A stretch of DNA of 64,000 nt from Enoplosus armatus (lineage: Eukaryota; Chordata; Actinopteri; Centrarchiformes; Enoplosidae), in contig NC_092191.1 of NCBI RefSeq assembly GCF_043641665.1, forward strand, positions 16,337,501 to 16,401,500, read 5' to 3'. The position numbers were made by a program, and so were the translations under genes. Of the stretch, positions 1 through 12,460 are shown piece by piece (position 1 is the first letter of the stretch; every line of letters begins with the position of its first letter). Below the pieces are notes generated by a model. The model had not been told where the DNA came from, made no database searches, and saw only the letters and a list, made by a program, of their open reading frames with translations.

Positions 1-1155
1 GTCCATCACAAAAAACAGAAAAAGGCCAAACATTTTGTTTAAAAAACCCAAAAAATAGCATGACGAGTCGACATACAGTCATTTCTGATTTTTCACTCAA
101 CTTGAGTACAAATATTTACTATCAATCTAGAGAAAGCTAAATAATAAAATGCATAACATTTCAGAGTCAAAACTCTATGATTTTGGGTTTATAGAAGAGT
201 TATTGCTGCATTTAAACTTTTCACACTCTGCTGAAAAAATGCCATCATACACCAGCTTCTGTATCAGACTGGCAGAGCTGGATATCAGTTATTAAGGCAA
301 TGATGGAAGCCACTGACCTTCCAGAGATGATATGTGGACTTACAATACAGTGCACTGTCAACTCTGAGAATATTAGTTATCAATTCTGACTTTAAATCTC
401 TCAGGTCAGCATATATGTCTTCTAAGCAGTGGAGCAGCAGTGATGGATGGTAAAAGAACAGCGGGCTACGTTCTTTTGTTTTGGAGCTAATCTGATGATT
501 TCCTTACAGCCTCTTAAGCAGGTTATGATCCATTTTTCATGTCTTATACTAAGACAGGATACACTAAATCCATTTATGGCATAATTGCTGATGCCATTAA
601 AGAGGAGATTACGATATTATTAAAATCAGATTATTTTCACATCAAGGCTGACTGTACATCAAAAATCAGACACACACAAGATGGAAAAAAGGGAAACACT
701 GAGAACACTGATGAGCTGCTTTACCTCAGTGTGGGCATACACACACATATTTAAGTGTTGTTGCACTGCATCTTTTTTTGTTTTGCAGTAAACTGAATAA
801 TTCTATAAGTCATATGTTTGGTTGGAAAGTTGCCTGAGTGAAGTGGTCGGTGTGGTGTAATCCAACCAAAATGTATTTACTCAACATATGTGTGAAGATG
901 GGTTTGGGGCCGTTTCAATTTGGCATTGTAATACGTGTCCAAATGCACTGTTTGGCCAATGATCAACTCATGATAATCTCTGTGCATTACCAGTTGATAT
1001 TTTACATTTGCTGGTGTGGCAATGTGATCTGATGCCCAAATGGGGTCATGCTTAACTAAAACTTAGGCAAGTAAGTGGTGAGGAGGAACAGGCAACATTG
1101 ACAGATGAGGTAAACAGCAGGACACATGGCGATATAATGTGCAGCCTGTACTTAC
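1..1155. other. Non-coding flank, AT-rich
   Basis: No exon, RNA gene or mobile element is recognisable here. Short open frames on both strands (for example 539-754 and 838-1032 on plus) have no protein-like composition and no splice context. The stretch ends at the strong minus-strand donor of the candidate 63-nt exon. It is best read as intron or intergenic DNA. Confidence 0.7.
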
Positions 1156-1218
1156 TTTGAAAACAGTCATTACTTCCATTTTCCATTGGCGGAAACATAC
1201 GCTCAACAACAACAAGAG
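1156..1218 (-). CDS. Candidate 63-nt internal exon (unidentified gene)
   Basis: On the minus strand a pyrimidine-rich acceptor (ttttctcccaccag) is followed by 63 nt and then by a strong donor, AAA|GTAAGTAC. The length is a multiple of three. Two of three frames are open. The more protein-like one, read after completing a split first codon, gives VVVERMFPPMENGSNDCFQ; the other begins with five leucines. No domain or family was recognised. It lies on the same strand as the 30-nt microexon at 31.3 kb, so both could belong to one transcript. Against it, acceptor-donor pairs at this spacing arise often by chance in 64 kb, no clear branch site stands out, and the peptide matches nothing I know. A pseudoexon is at least as likely. 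Confidence 0.22.
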
Positions 1219-4200
1219 CTGGTGGGAGAAAATAGTGCTGGATTTCATCTGTATACAGACGCCGAGTGGATGGCAAACTTTGTATTTTAGTATTTTCACT
1301 TCTTGCATGATATTTTCTGCACAAAGACAAACACCCTGCAGGGATCCTAGTACAATGTAAATCAGACAACCTCTGGAAGTAATCTAGCAGACTGAATAAT
1401 ATTGAGATCGCACAGGTTTACACCTTGCATTAACACTAATATTTCCTTTCACAGATATAATATGCATGCACCGGTTGTATTTTATCACCAAAATCACACC
1501 AGTGTTCAATCTGGAATCCACCATACAAACAATATGTAATACTGAACAAAGATGTGAAATTGCTACCAATCTCCATTGGCAACCTGTCAAATTTGGTAAT
1601 GTGGTCCTGCTGTAGTATGTAAATTCTTGGATTCTTAACACAGTTTGACTGCAGTGAAATTCATGTAGTACTCTGTAGCATAGTGCATTAGCTTTAAAAC
1701 TGGGGATTCAGTCAACAGAGAAAGGCGCAAACACAAAGCTGGCCGGCACAACGACCTGGTGCAGCCTTGGTAAACACCAAACTGACTGAAATGCCAGTGC
1801 AGCTCACAGACAGAAACCAGAGGTTTGACTCTTTTCTGTCTCTCTCTCTGGGGATGCTAGTTTGAGTATGCGTTCTCTCACAAAATAGTAAAGTATTCCA
1901 GGAAAATATTGCAAATTGTAAACTGAACACCTTTGGTTTATAAAACAGTATTTCAGACACAATAAGCCATGGCTGAAAATAGGTGGTGAATGTAGCTGAG
2001 GGGAGTGTTGTTATAAATTAGGCAGTATGGAGGTGAGTTACTTGCTTTTGAAAGAAATGGCAGAATGTCATTTGATTAGTCATAATTGATGCCAGGAAAA
2101 ATGACACCAAGTGATATTTTACTCTTGCTTATACAACCTCTCCTTCAACAGCACTGCAGGTGAACCTTGGCTATACAAACACCTCTGATCACAAAATCAC
2201 AGAAATGATGCACAGAAATTATGAAACACAATGAGGTGTTGGCCAAAACAAACCATCTATGAAGTACAACATGAACAAAACACTGAGCAGAGAAATGGTA
2301 GTAGTTAACAAAGCTGGATGAGCACAGATTCAGATAAACTTTGATCCCCTGCAAGGACATTAAAAGGTGGAACTACTTGCACTTTTCCACACATCATGAG
2401 AGCGTCTCACTCAATTCACCATGGCACAGACTCCAGAAATGTCAGCTGTAAAGTTAATTAGTCAGTGTGAACGAGAGCCCAACAATAGCACTTTGCGGTA
2501 GCACCAGAATGCTGATATTAAGCTTCTCTGCTGTTATGTTAGGACGTGCCTTCTGGTAATCACAACCCATTCAAGCCAATGTGCATACCAAAGCAAGACA
2601 CTTCGGCCGGCTTTAGTCCGTGAAATTAGACAGGAAACAAAACCTCAATTTTACACAGTTATGGCCCAAAATGTGTGCAGTTCTTGTTACTGGGAGCGAT
2701 TTCCAGTATTTGTACAGTGACCCATTTCAAAACATTTACTCTTTAAAACAACAAAGAAGAGTAGCAAATAGTAAAAATCTCTACTACAGTGACTACAGTG
2801 ATCACTAACCAGTAAAACAGTAATGAAACTCAAGCTCAAACTGTCCTTTAATCTGCAAGTGCTATATTGAAAATCATATTAAGAATTGAAATATGCATAA
2901 ATACACCCCTGCAGTTTCAACATCTCTGCAGTAAACCTTTGCAGCTGTTGGTAGAATTTATCAATACATCTGTTATGTTGTTTTCTAGCTTATCCGATCT
3001 GTACATACATTAGGTTACATATCACTGCCTGAGATAGGGATATCTATGCAGCCAAAAATATCACTACAGGCTGTCTTTCCATACAGCTCTTTTTATGGCT
3101 ACACCACAGTGTACCAGGTCATGCAGTAAGAACAGCCAGACCTGGACATCAGTTGAGCACATGTGGAGTGAGTGGACTGTCTTTTTGGCATTAAATCTGG
3201 TGTCAAAGTCAGTACCATGTAGGAGTATATACCCTGTATGCTCAACAGCTGCTGACGACCAGCACTGCCACATATGCATATTTAAGTTTTGCAAAAAACA
3301 AGCATTTAACCACCCGGACAAGTCATCCACAGTATATCCAGACTGAATAAGAATGGATATAATATCTCACAATGCCTACCCCATTTCTGATATGAAAAGA
3401 ACAAGGCACAGAACTACTCATTATATGAAAATGTTTTTAATGATTTATTTGATGGAGAGCCTCAGAGATATCGAAGAAATGTAACAGGTGCTATGTTCAA
3501 TGAAGATCTCCACTCATTGGCCTTTTTCTTTTAGTGCTGTGACCATCAGATATGTCTGAGCTGTTTTCTTGTTAGTATCTGCTTTATATTTTCCTGTAAT
3601 AGGAAATGTCAACCATTTCAACCATATTTTCTTTCTTTCTCTCACAAAACACAATACAACAAATGAGGCCCTGGCAATGCTTATTATTACAAATACATAC
3701 TAATAATATGTCTATTGGAGCTGGTTAAAAAATCTCTATACCCATACATCCACATTTCTTTTCAAGGTTCGAATTGGTTTAATTTAAATCCCAATATAAA
3801 TGTTTGTGGTCAGCTGTATTTTACTGTTGTAAAACTAGGGCAGATGTTATTTCTTCCCGTTATCCAGAACTTACCTCCTGTAGGGAGCAAAGTGGGAAGT
3901 TTTTTCAGAACATTGTTTATACTTTAGAGCAGGTTCTCTTTAAGTATGCATGTCAAAAGCGGCAAATAAATTGTATAATTACATTCCTTTGAATTAAGTG
4001 GGAAACACTAACACAATAATTCCCATTACATAGATCCACTGCTCCACAGCAGAAGACAGAGGATCCAATGTGAAGGTTGCTGCAACATACTGTATAATGG
4101 CCAGTATCCACATGACCACTTCATTCCTGTTCTTATTCTTACACTGACTATGGATAATGTATCATGCATTCTTAGGGGTACATCCCTACCTGCCCTCTAC

Positions 4201-4379
4201 GCTCCTCCTCAGCTGGCCTCCTGCATCCCTGTGACCCATCTCAGTGCAATGAGTACGTCATACTGTGTTATGTCTTATGTTGTTCTTGTGTTCACCTTGT
4301 TACTGCTTTTGATCCAACTATGTAAGCTGATCTTGTGTGAGTGTAGAATCGTTTTAAATTTTTGTGAATGCCTTTTATA
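1219..4379. other. Non-coding interval
   Basis: No coding signal is supported. The sequence is AT-rich with short pyrimidine runs, for example near 1837-1850 and 3630-3645. Open frames such as 3064-3330 (minus) and 3095-3346 (plus) overlap one another, resemble no family and lack exon boundaries. Nothing else is recognised. Confidence 0.65.
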
Positions 4380-4422
4380 AGTAGTAGCAGTACCAGTAGG
4401 AGTAGCAGTGGTCGCAGTAGTA
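4380..4422. repeat. Degenerate AGT/AGC trinucleotide repeat
   Basis: An imperfect triplet tract built from agt, agc and agg units runs for about 43 bases directly after a short AT-rich segment. It has several interruptions, so it looks like an old, decayed trinucleotide microsatellite. Confidence 0.7.
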
Positions 4423-6748
4423 TATCAAAACAAGTTGTCTTGAAAGCTCATAACCAATACTAATGCTATCCTCCATATAAGTTTGTATTTACGCAAGGAA
4501 AGCTCTGGGCAAATTACAACAAAACGGTTACTTTGGAGACAAAAAGCCAATCAGAAGAGAACAAATGTCACTGGCTGGTCAGCAGTCCATTTACCAGTGA
4601 GGTGAGACTGATGTACTTCATTAGAGGCTACATAAAATGTTTGTCTGGTGGCCAGGTGTGCTGGCACTCCCATATTAATGAAAGGGTGAGCAACATACTG
4701 GGCCTCTAGCCAGGGATTATGCAGGGTTTAAGACAGCGACAGCCTGGAAAGCTAGCCAGGTCCTCTCCAAGTCTATGCAATCTGCAATGCAAATCAATCA
4801 AAAGTGTGTGGCCAGTGCAGCCGCACTGCAGAACAGCCTGACTGTGAGCAGTCAGTGTTGAAATTATCTCTTTTTTCCTGAGTAGCCATCCCTCTCTGTC
4901 AGGTGCCATGGCCATCTCATCGCCATCGCTCTAATTAGACGGGGATCCCCAGAGCAGGCAGTGTGATGGAAGAAAGGAACACCAACATACCAGTTCATCT
5001 CAATCAGAGAAAAGGAGGAAGTTGTAAATATGATTTCATTTTGGTACGTTTTACGCTTCAACAGACAGAACAATCAATACTGAATATGGTATAGACAGCA
5101 CTGCCAGTATCACTGAAGGTGATGCCTACATACATTTAATGATGACTACTTTCCTCCGAACAGGTAAAAACATTTATGTCTATTACATTCAGGTATGTCT
5201 ATAATGGAGCAAGGTGACATGATAATTTTGCAACAAACATAAGCAGTATTTTTTTGGTTTTGTGAATTTACTGTAAGGAGTCGAACCAACAAATGATCAA
5301 ATCCAGCTTTTGGCTCTTCATGTCTAAACAATGTTGATATTTCAATGCTTCCAAAAGATTAAATAAATAACTGTATATGCTCATTTAACGTTGTGTTATT
5401 TGGAAGATTTTGCCTCTCATGAACATCTCTTTCAGGTTTCGTGTGTCTGCCACTCAAACAATTTGCACAGCATCACAACAAAGTTCAACACCTCCCACTG
5501 AACCCCACTGTAGTATTTTTATGCTGACAAATGATGTGCATATCCTTCTCCATTTCAGCAGAGCAAAAGATGAGCCAGGCATCCTTGTTACAGGCTAAAT
5601 GGTAATCATTCCTATTCCCATTCACATTGCCTTTACTAAAACCAGGTATGAGGCAAGCGATTCATTTCTCTTTTTCTCTCCATCTGCCTCTCAGATCATT
5701 TCTGCTGAAGCTTGGCAGAGGGGAAATGGAGGAATGGAGCAAAGCAGATGATCAAATCCAAGGGTGATTCTTGTGTCGTTTCACTAAGTAGTAGATTTAT
5801 CCTGGTCCTGTTGCTATGGTTGCAGTGCAGCGGGAAAAAATGGGAGGCAAAGTGTAAATCCCTTCATTGATCACTTGGTTATACATTAATCATATATGGT
5901 GGTTAAGGTGAATGTGTTATTGGACTGGTGGCCTCACAACAAGCTAGATTAAATGGTTCAATAAAAATGGTGACATCAAGGGTGAGAGGCTCCGCTTCAC
6001 ATGTGCTTATAAGGGCTGAAATATGTTATTCTGTGCAATAAACCATACACAAGAGAAGACAACAAAAATAGGGGGGAAAAACATTTAGTAACCTATTTAT
6101 TAAATAAATGTAATATTGGAGTATATTTGTGACAGGACTGGAGGGCAGGCGTAATGAATGGGTTCTCTGAAGTCATTTAGAACAGATAAAAACTAGTTTA
6201 GTTTAATTAGATTTTCAAACGGGTGGGGGTGTTGTCCCAGTTCTGAAACAGAACAGTCTTGTGAAGTTGCATTTAAAAGCTTGGGTGCATAGGCTACTCT
6301 AAAATACATGTTAATTGTGCATTTTAATAAGCTTGAGAGGTGGAAGCCAAAACAAGCCGAAACCCATCTGCATGAACAATGAGATACACCATTGATATCC
6401 TTTGTAATGTCATGCCGCAGCTCATGATATAATGGCATGCAGTTGAGAACTGACAAAAATTCAATTGGGGGTGTTGGTAGGAACATACTTGGGCTCCAAA
6501 TTCAGGGGTATAAAATACATACAAATCCATAAATCAGTCAACATATTTGTATTGTTGTTTTTCAAAAAGGATTGAGTGCATAAAATACATAATACATAAA
6601 ATACAGACTATGCTTCCTGTTTTTTGTTTTTTGTAAGTCTCAAAATGTGATCCAGTGAAGGGTACAATAACAGCTTGTGCCTCCCCATGGCCTGTAAATC
6701 GAGTGGATGATTGGAAATCACTCCAAAGTGATGCCAGACAACCCCTCA
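4423..6748. other. Non-coding interval
   Basis: No exon or repeat of note. A plus-strand pyrimidine tract ending in CAG|GTATGAG near 5645 resembles a splice site but has no partner. Open frames in 6193-6755 (minus) overlap in different frames and are not protein-like. Confidence 0.6.
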
Positions 6749-6764
6749 CCTGCAATGAAGAAAG
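6748..6764 (-). promoter_or_regulatory. Juxtaposed acceptor-donor (recursive-splice-like) site
   Basis: On minus the sequence reads ctttcttcattgcag followed directly by GTGAGG, so a 3' splice site abuts a 5' splice site with no exon between them. Vertebrate recursive splice sites in long introns have this form. It lies downstream of the 31.3-kb microexon on the same strand. The motif alone is weak evidence, because such juxtapositions also occur by chance. Confidence 0.25.
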
Positions 6765-8603
6765 TATCGCAGCCAGGATATGGGATCTAATAGTAGGCTA
6801 AAGGCACACAGAAAAAATGAGTGTGTCCTCATATTTTGCAGTCAGCGACGCCCACCTGATTTAGAGCGCACGTTTTTTAAGTACCAATGTTTACAAGCCT
6901 TTACATCAGAGTCGACAACAGAATGACTGCTGGTCGGGATTAGAAAACAACCCCGTCATTGTGTGGCGCTCAGTGGATGCTTACTTGAACGACATGCCAA
7001 TCAATGAGCACAATTAATGTTCCGATGAACACCAGGCACTGATTCAGCTGCTGATGCTTTAATTGGATAGAACCAAAGAGGGAAAGAGGATGACCCTTTC
7101 AATGACCCATATCAATGGAGCCGTGCCTGGGGCATAACCTTATGAATGACCCTGGTGTCAGAGGTTGATCAGGACAACCCTGCTTGACCCCTGGACACAT
7201 CAGCCCATGAGGCCCTTTAGCATCACTTGAAATCATGTGTCAAAAGGCTGCTAGCATCTGGCAAGCATTTTTTCAATAAGATTACAATGAAAGAAAAATT
7301 AGCCAAGACGAATAGATTGGTGGTTCCCTCAGCCACAAGGGTATTCTGTAAAACCCAAGGCCTGGTAGCCTAAAACTTGCACAATCAGGAGAGGTTGAGT
7401 GAAAAATAAAAAGGTTCTTCATTCAAATAAGCTGAGCAGTCTAATGAATTGCATTTTATGATTATTTAAACAGTGCGGTTTGGACAACACTTAACTACGT
7501 GTCTATTATTATTTAATGAGGGCAAGTTACCTTACAAACTGGGTTTTCATCAAACACTAACTTATCATTTCATGTAGCTCAAGAGCTAAAGCATGACAAT
7601 AAAATACAACTTCTGATTCTACATATAGGCAGTATAAATGGCTACTATCACAGCATTGTGAGGTGTCAAAAAAGCATAGCTTATCCTTCCTCAATTGATG
7701 GAGAGGATGATCTGACAAGTAAAAATCCCTAGGGTCTGCAGACAGCAAGATGTTCCACTACAGTATTGCAAAGGAGTTATGCAACTTAAATATAACAGTG
7801 AACAAGTCTACACAACATCTTAGGTATCCCATTCAGTGTTTACATTCAAACATATACAAGCTGTAAAAGCAGTACCATAGAGAATATGCTAACACTGAAT
7901 GTAATTGTTATATATGGAGTGACCAGGAAAACAAAATCAGAAGTAGTGTTGGCTTTAACTCTAAGGCATTTGAATGACTTTGCTAATGAACGAGAGAGAA
8001 AGTTAAGTCAGTAATCTTCTATGACCTAGCCAATTGCCTTTACGGGGAATAAGAGGTCTTTGGGTTTAAACAGCAAGAGAGAGAGTAATTACATGCACAA
8101 AGTCAGACTGGCCTCAAAAAGTTTCGGGTTGACTTAGCAGGTGCTAATGGGATGTTTGAGAGCTTAGGCTTTGTGGAGTGGAAGCAACCATCTCAGGCAG
8201 TGAGCTGACTGGAGCACGAAAAGACACCCAGCCACTCACCGATGCTGTGACTGACACGAGCTGACAGTCAGCTACAGACTGGTCACTCGGCCTGCTGAAC
8301 AAAACACTGCTCTAGTGCTGCAAGTAAAATGGGAAACACACACGACCGGCTAGAAAGACAGCAAATGTTTTAAACGACAGAGAGACAAGGCTTGTCTAGC
8401 ATGTGTCATCCTCCTCTGGAAGAGACAGAAGAAAGCTGTGCTTCTTTTGTGCTACAGTTGTAATTTCAGAGTTGTTAATTACTATCTAGAGAACTGAAAT
8501 CGATGCCAGCATGCTGGTATTATCCGTTGATTTCTTAGAGGATATGTTGATGGCACAAGTAATTCTCAAAGTGCCATTGTAGGATTTTGACAGGATAAGA
8601 TGG
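6765..8603. other. Non-coding interval with a possible conserved element
   Basis: There are no coding signals. The part at about 6951-7240 is free of simple repeats and carries caattaatg (7011-7019) and tttaattgg homeodomain-type cores, so it is a candidate conserved non-coding element. A minus-strand acceptor/GTGAGT donor pair around 8240-8294 frames 55 nt, but its acceptor is weak and I treat it as a pseudoexon. Confidence 0.55.
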
Positions 8604-8621
8604 AAAAAAAAAAAAAAAAAA
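8604..8621. repeat. Poly(A) run, 18 bases
   Basis: An uninterrupted run of 18 adenines. No upstream SINE or LINE body or target-site duplication was seen, so it is called a homopolymer tract rather than a retroposon tail. Confidence 0.9.
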
Positions 8622-11600
8622 GTGTTGTACATCACACTGTGCACATCACTATCAAAGGAAATGAATCATTTCTGACGTCGAGGACCTCTACCCTGTTTCT
8701 GGTGTGCCTCTGTTGATATGTCCAGATATGGCATTCTTTGTAGTGTTTTGATTATTCAACCAGCCATGAGCGGCTGTGACTCATGATGCCTCTCTGTATA
8801 AAATCATCAAAGTCATCCTGTGGTCGATCCACATCAATACTGTTAGTACAAAGCTAGTCCAGATACAGTGAAAAATGTTATTTCTTTTTTATTACACTTA
8901 TATTTATTGATGTTCCATGGTCAACAGACTTATTTTACCAATATTGTAGACACACCGTTATCCCTTTACCCTCCCCATTAACAACAAAACACAGACCGTT
9001 TGCAAAAGTCTCATATAAGAAAACAAGGGAAAAGAACGGGTTCTGTAGCTACCCTAACAAGCTGTTGCTGTGGCCATTATGCATTGAGTATGCCATGTGT
9101 TCTTGTAACAGAGGAAACCTGAGTGCTTAGATGAAGGAACAAATTGCCTGTATCAATATGCATAAAGCACAAGGAAAGGGAGAATGGCGATGTTAATTAT
9201 TTACTGAGGAAAATGTTGCCCTGTTGCTTTCACTGACAGGTCAGACTTCAAATGCTGAGACACTTAACGTATGCTGCTGAAAAAACGATTAGCGCTTCAT
9301 CCCTGCTTCGCAATTAAAAACTCAGTATAACAACATCCTTACAAAAAAAAGAAGACACCTTACTTTTTGACAGTAGATGTTGAAAACCATTTTTTGGAAC
9401 ACACATCATGACTTGGCTAAACAGGTAAAGCCAGCTGCTGCTAATTTTCAGTAAAACGTGTACTCATGCTGGCATTATAATAGTGAGCTCATAAAAACTA
9501 GTCCTCGGATGGGCTTAAAAGCACTGGAAAGCACCTTATGTAGCATGGCAGGCAGCAGTCTCAAGGTGAGAGGAGCAGCATTGTGACTGGAAGGTCACCA
9601 ATTCACATTCACAGATTGGCTGGAAAAATATGCCGACATGAAAGACTAATGGTCGGCCCTCTGTCAACAATTACTGTGAGGTTACCTTTGAGCACGGCAT
9701 TTAATCCAAATGGATTTGTAGAGCTGTTCTGAAGCCAGCAGTCGAAGAATGGCATTTTAATGGTTTGTTACAGGTATGCTGTTGGGTGGATGCTTAATTA
9801 CATTTCTATTAGTTCATACTGTACATTTATTTAGCATAGTGCCTAAAGTGGGAATCAAAAACCAAATCATGGATATGAAGCTAGTTTTGCTTTTCTCCAT
9901 AGTCCTCAACAGCAAAATATATGGATGAAGAAAGCTTTAAACCTGCAAAAGCTTGGGGGCAGCAGAAACAACTCTTGAACACAACATTGACATACCATCA
10001 CCTTTTAGTTGATATGGCTTGTTGATATACTTGTTAGCAAGCAGTTGCTTACTTACACATCCAGCAACATTATCATTCCTTGGGAGTCGTGTTTCTGGCC
10101 TCCTAATGAATCCAAAGTCCAATCATTTTTAAATTGATGCTGCTTTTACGCTGAAACTAATTAACTGAAAATAAACTGAGGATTTTTGTTCTCGCTAGAA
10201 AACATTAATTTATTAATTTACAAAAACTGGCTGGAATTCAAGTTTCAAGATCATGTTCAATGATTTCTTTCAGAAATAGAAAAATCTTTTCATGGTGATA
10301 CTTCTGTTTGGTGAAAAGCAACTAAGCGGACATATAGCTTGAAATTGTTACCTCTGGAATCACAGTCTCCTACACCAAACCACCCCAGCCACCCTCCCTC
10401 CAGTTTCAACTATCTGACTATCTTATGGTGGCTGTTGGAACTTTTGAGAAGGATTTAGAAAGACATGGTGTAATGTTTTTTGTATTGCTTCCTGCGAATT
10501 GCCATGTGTTCAGGTTGAACTGCATAGTTTTTGTCCATTTCTTTTTTACTTTGGTGTAACCCGGTGTATGTGCCAAAACTTGCTCCAATAAATAGCCCCC
10601 TCCGCCCTGCAGGAGTGGAGAAATCATTTATTTTATAGATTTCCTGCTTTACCATCAAGGATTACCCTCTTAACCTTAGCCTCTTGCTTCCTTATTGGCT
10701 TAGCTATTGATTGCCCTCCATCCACTCTTCTGCCTTCAAGGTGACCCATAACTAATAAACACTCCTGGAAAAAGTGTGCCATGGAGCAACCTAAAAATAC
10801 GCCTGTGTTTGCTGCTGTCCAGGTCTATGGCTGTTTACGTTTATGTTTATGTTATTGAACATTCATCGAGCTGTGCAGATACCTTTCATTTACTGTGGCA
10901 AACAAAGGTTGATTGATTTATGCAAATGAGTGTGGTCGACATGAGCAACCATGCCACCAACCCTGCCATTTTTAAGGTCCTGTGGTCCTTCAGAAAATGT
11001 AAACAACTATGTCAGATTAGTGGTTCCACATGTAAACAGCTAATTTTAGTACAAAATGATTGAGGACAGCCTAGTTGGTTAAGGTGATTTTGCGCTCTGT
11101 GTCTCCCTTTGCTTCCTAAGAGGGTCACACTGAGGAGTGTGATGAAGAGGGAACATCTGTGTCTAAAGTGTTCCTCCATTATCCGCCCATTGTGAAGGAT
11201 TGGCACCTGAGCAAACAAAGAGCTTCCATTAAGCCATATTCACCAAAATCTCGACAGCACCTTTACACGCTGAGAGTGTGAGACTGAGAGAAGGGAAGGG
11301 CGTGAAAGAAGAAAGGGAAATATTGTATAGGAGTTCCAAATGTTTCAGTCTAGTGTGCTTCTTAAACAAAACTAACAATGACAATTAGTTACAACAAACC
11401 TTTGCTCAACATCATTCCAGCAAAAATGCCTCCCTCTTAAATGGCTCTTAAAGCTGAGAATAAGGAAGACATGGCTGTTTGTTTTGTTTTGTACAACTCC
11501 AGAAATTCCCCCCTTTTAAAATGAGCACTTGACCTGCTTCCACACATTGGAGTGTCCTTTCCAGGGTAATGGTATTTTGCATAATGCCATTACTAAGCTG

Positions 11601-12372
11601 AAAGCATGAAATCGCTCTGCTTCAGTCCAGTTTTGTAAAGGAAGATAAAATGTGTGTATGTGTATAAGAGCACACGTGGGGGATGGGTGTGGGGTGGGCA
11701 TGAAAGATGGCCTAGCAAAAACAGATTCTCCAATTTCATCTCCTCTGACTACACAGATTAGTTAATGAGAAGGGGAGGGGAACGTCAAAGTGTTTGGGAA
11801 TTACCTCCCCCAAAACAAACCTTTTCAAAGAAAATATATTAGACGTCACCCGAGTTATTCATGAGCCAACGTTTATAGCTAACAGTTGATAGCTAGAAGG
11901 ATCTAAGAATATCAACAGGGTAGTCGGCCTTATCAGGTCCTGGTTGAAGACTAAACCTCAGCTGTCAGTGAAAAGAGTGATACCAGAGTGTCCGATCTTT
12001 CCCTAAACACACCACAGGGAGCCTGGGAGAGGACCCTGACCTCAACCCCTTCTGGCCCTTTGTGCCCTGAACTGGGATCTCTCAGGCCAGCTGCAACATT
12101 GATCTTCCAGGCTACAATTTCAAGGGCTGAAAAACAATCTCCCTGTTGGCAAATTGATGGCATAGCACCCCAGCTCGGGAGTCGTCAGTCCAGGGGAGTC
12201 TGGAGGATGTGTGGACAGGTGATGAGGGCCAGGAATGCTAGATAGGCAGATGAGATAGAGATGTTTCCAGCAGGCCTTCCCAGAGAGATCTGATGGCTCT
12301 GTCTCTGACCAGGTGAAGAGGTCATCGTCACTCTCACGCCCTCTAACACTCCCTCACGTTGTACACTCTATA
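8622..12372. other. Non-coding interval
   Basis: No gene is recognised. An octamer ATGCAAAT lies at 10920-10927, and a CRE-like GACGTCA at 11842-11848. A purine-rich patch occupies about 11275-11330. Open frames at 11951-12163 (minus) and 11988-12245 (plus) are antiparallel, overlapping and not protein-like. Confidence 0.6.
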
Positions 12373-12460
12373 TACAGTAACTTGGGACAAGTGGGATCGT
12401 CAAAAGTTACTGTACATATCAGTATGCTATGTTAATACATAGCACAGCATACTGATATGT
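12373..12460. repeat. Two adjacent perfect inverted repeats (tandem hairpins)
   Basis: The first hairpin has 11-bp perfect arms, tacagtaactt at 12373-12383 and its complement at 12404-12414. The second starts where the first ends: acatatcagtatgct at 12414-12428 pairs perfectly with 12446-12460 across a 17-nt loop, and atgt/acat inside the loop can extend the stem past a small bulge. This is not a microRNA I recognise, and the second arm is short for a typical precursor. It could be a palindromic transposon remnant, a non-coding RNA fold or a cruciform-prone site. Confidence 0.75.

Noticed and set aside
3766..3777. ggttcgaattgg, resembling a tRNA or SINE B box
   Set aside because: No A box at the right spacing, no cloverleaf and no SINE tail.
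8240..8294. 55-nt minus-strand exon-like segment
   Set aside because: Good GTGAGT donor but a poor pyrimidine tract; one frame has an early stop.
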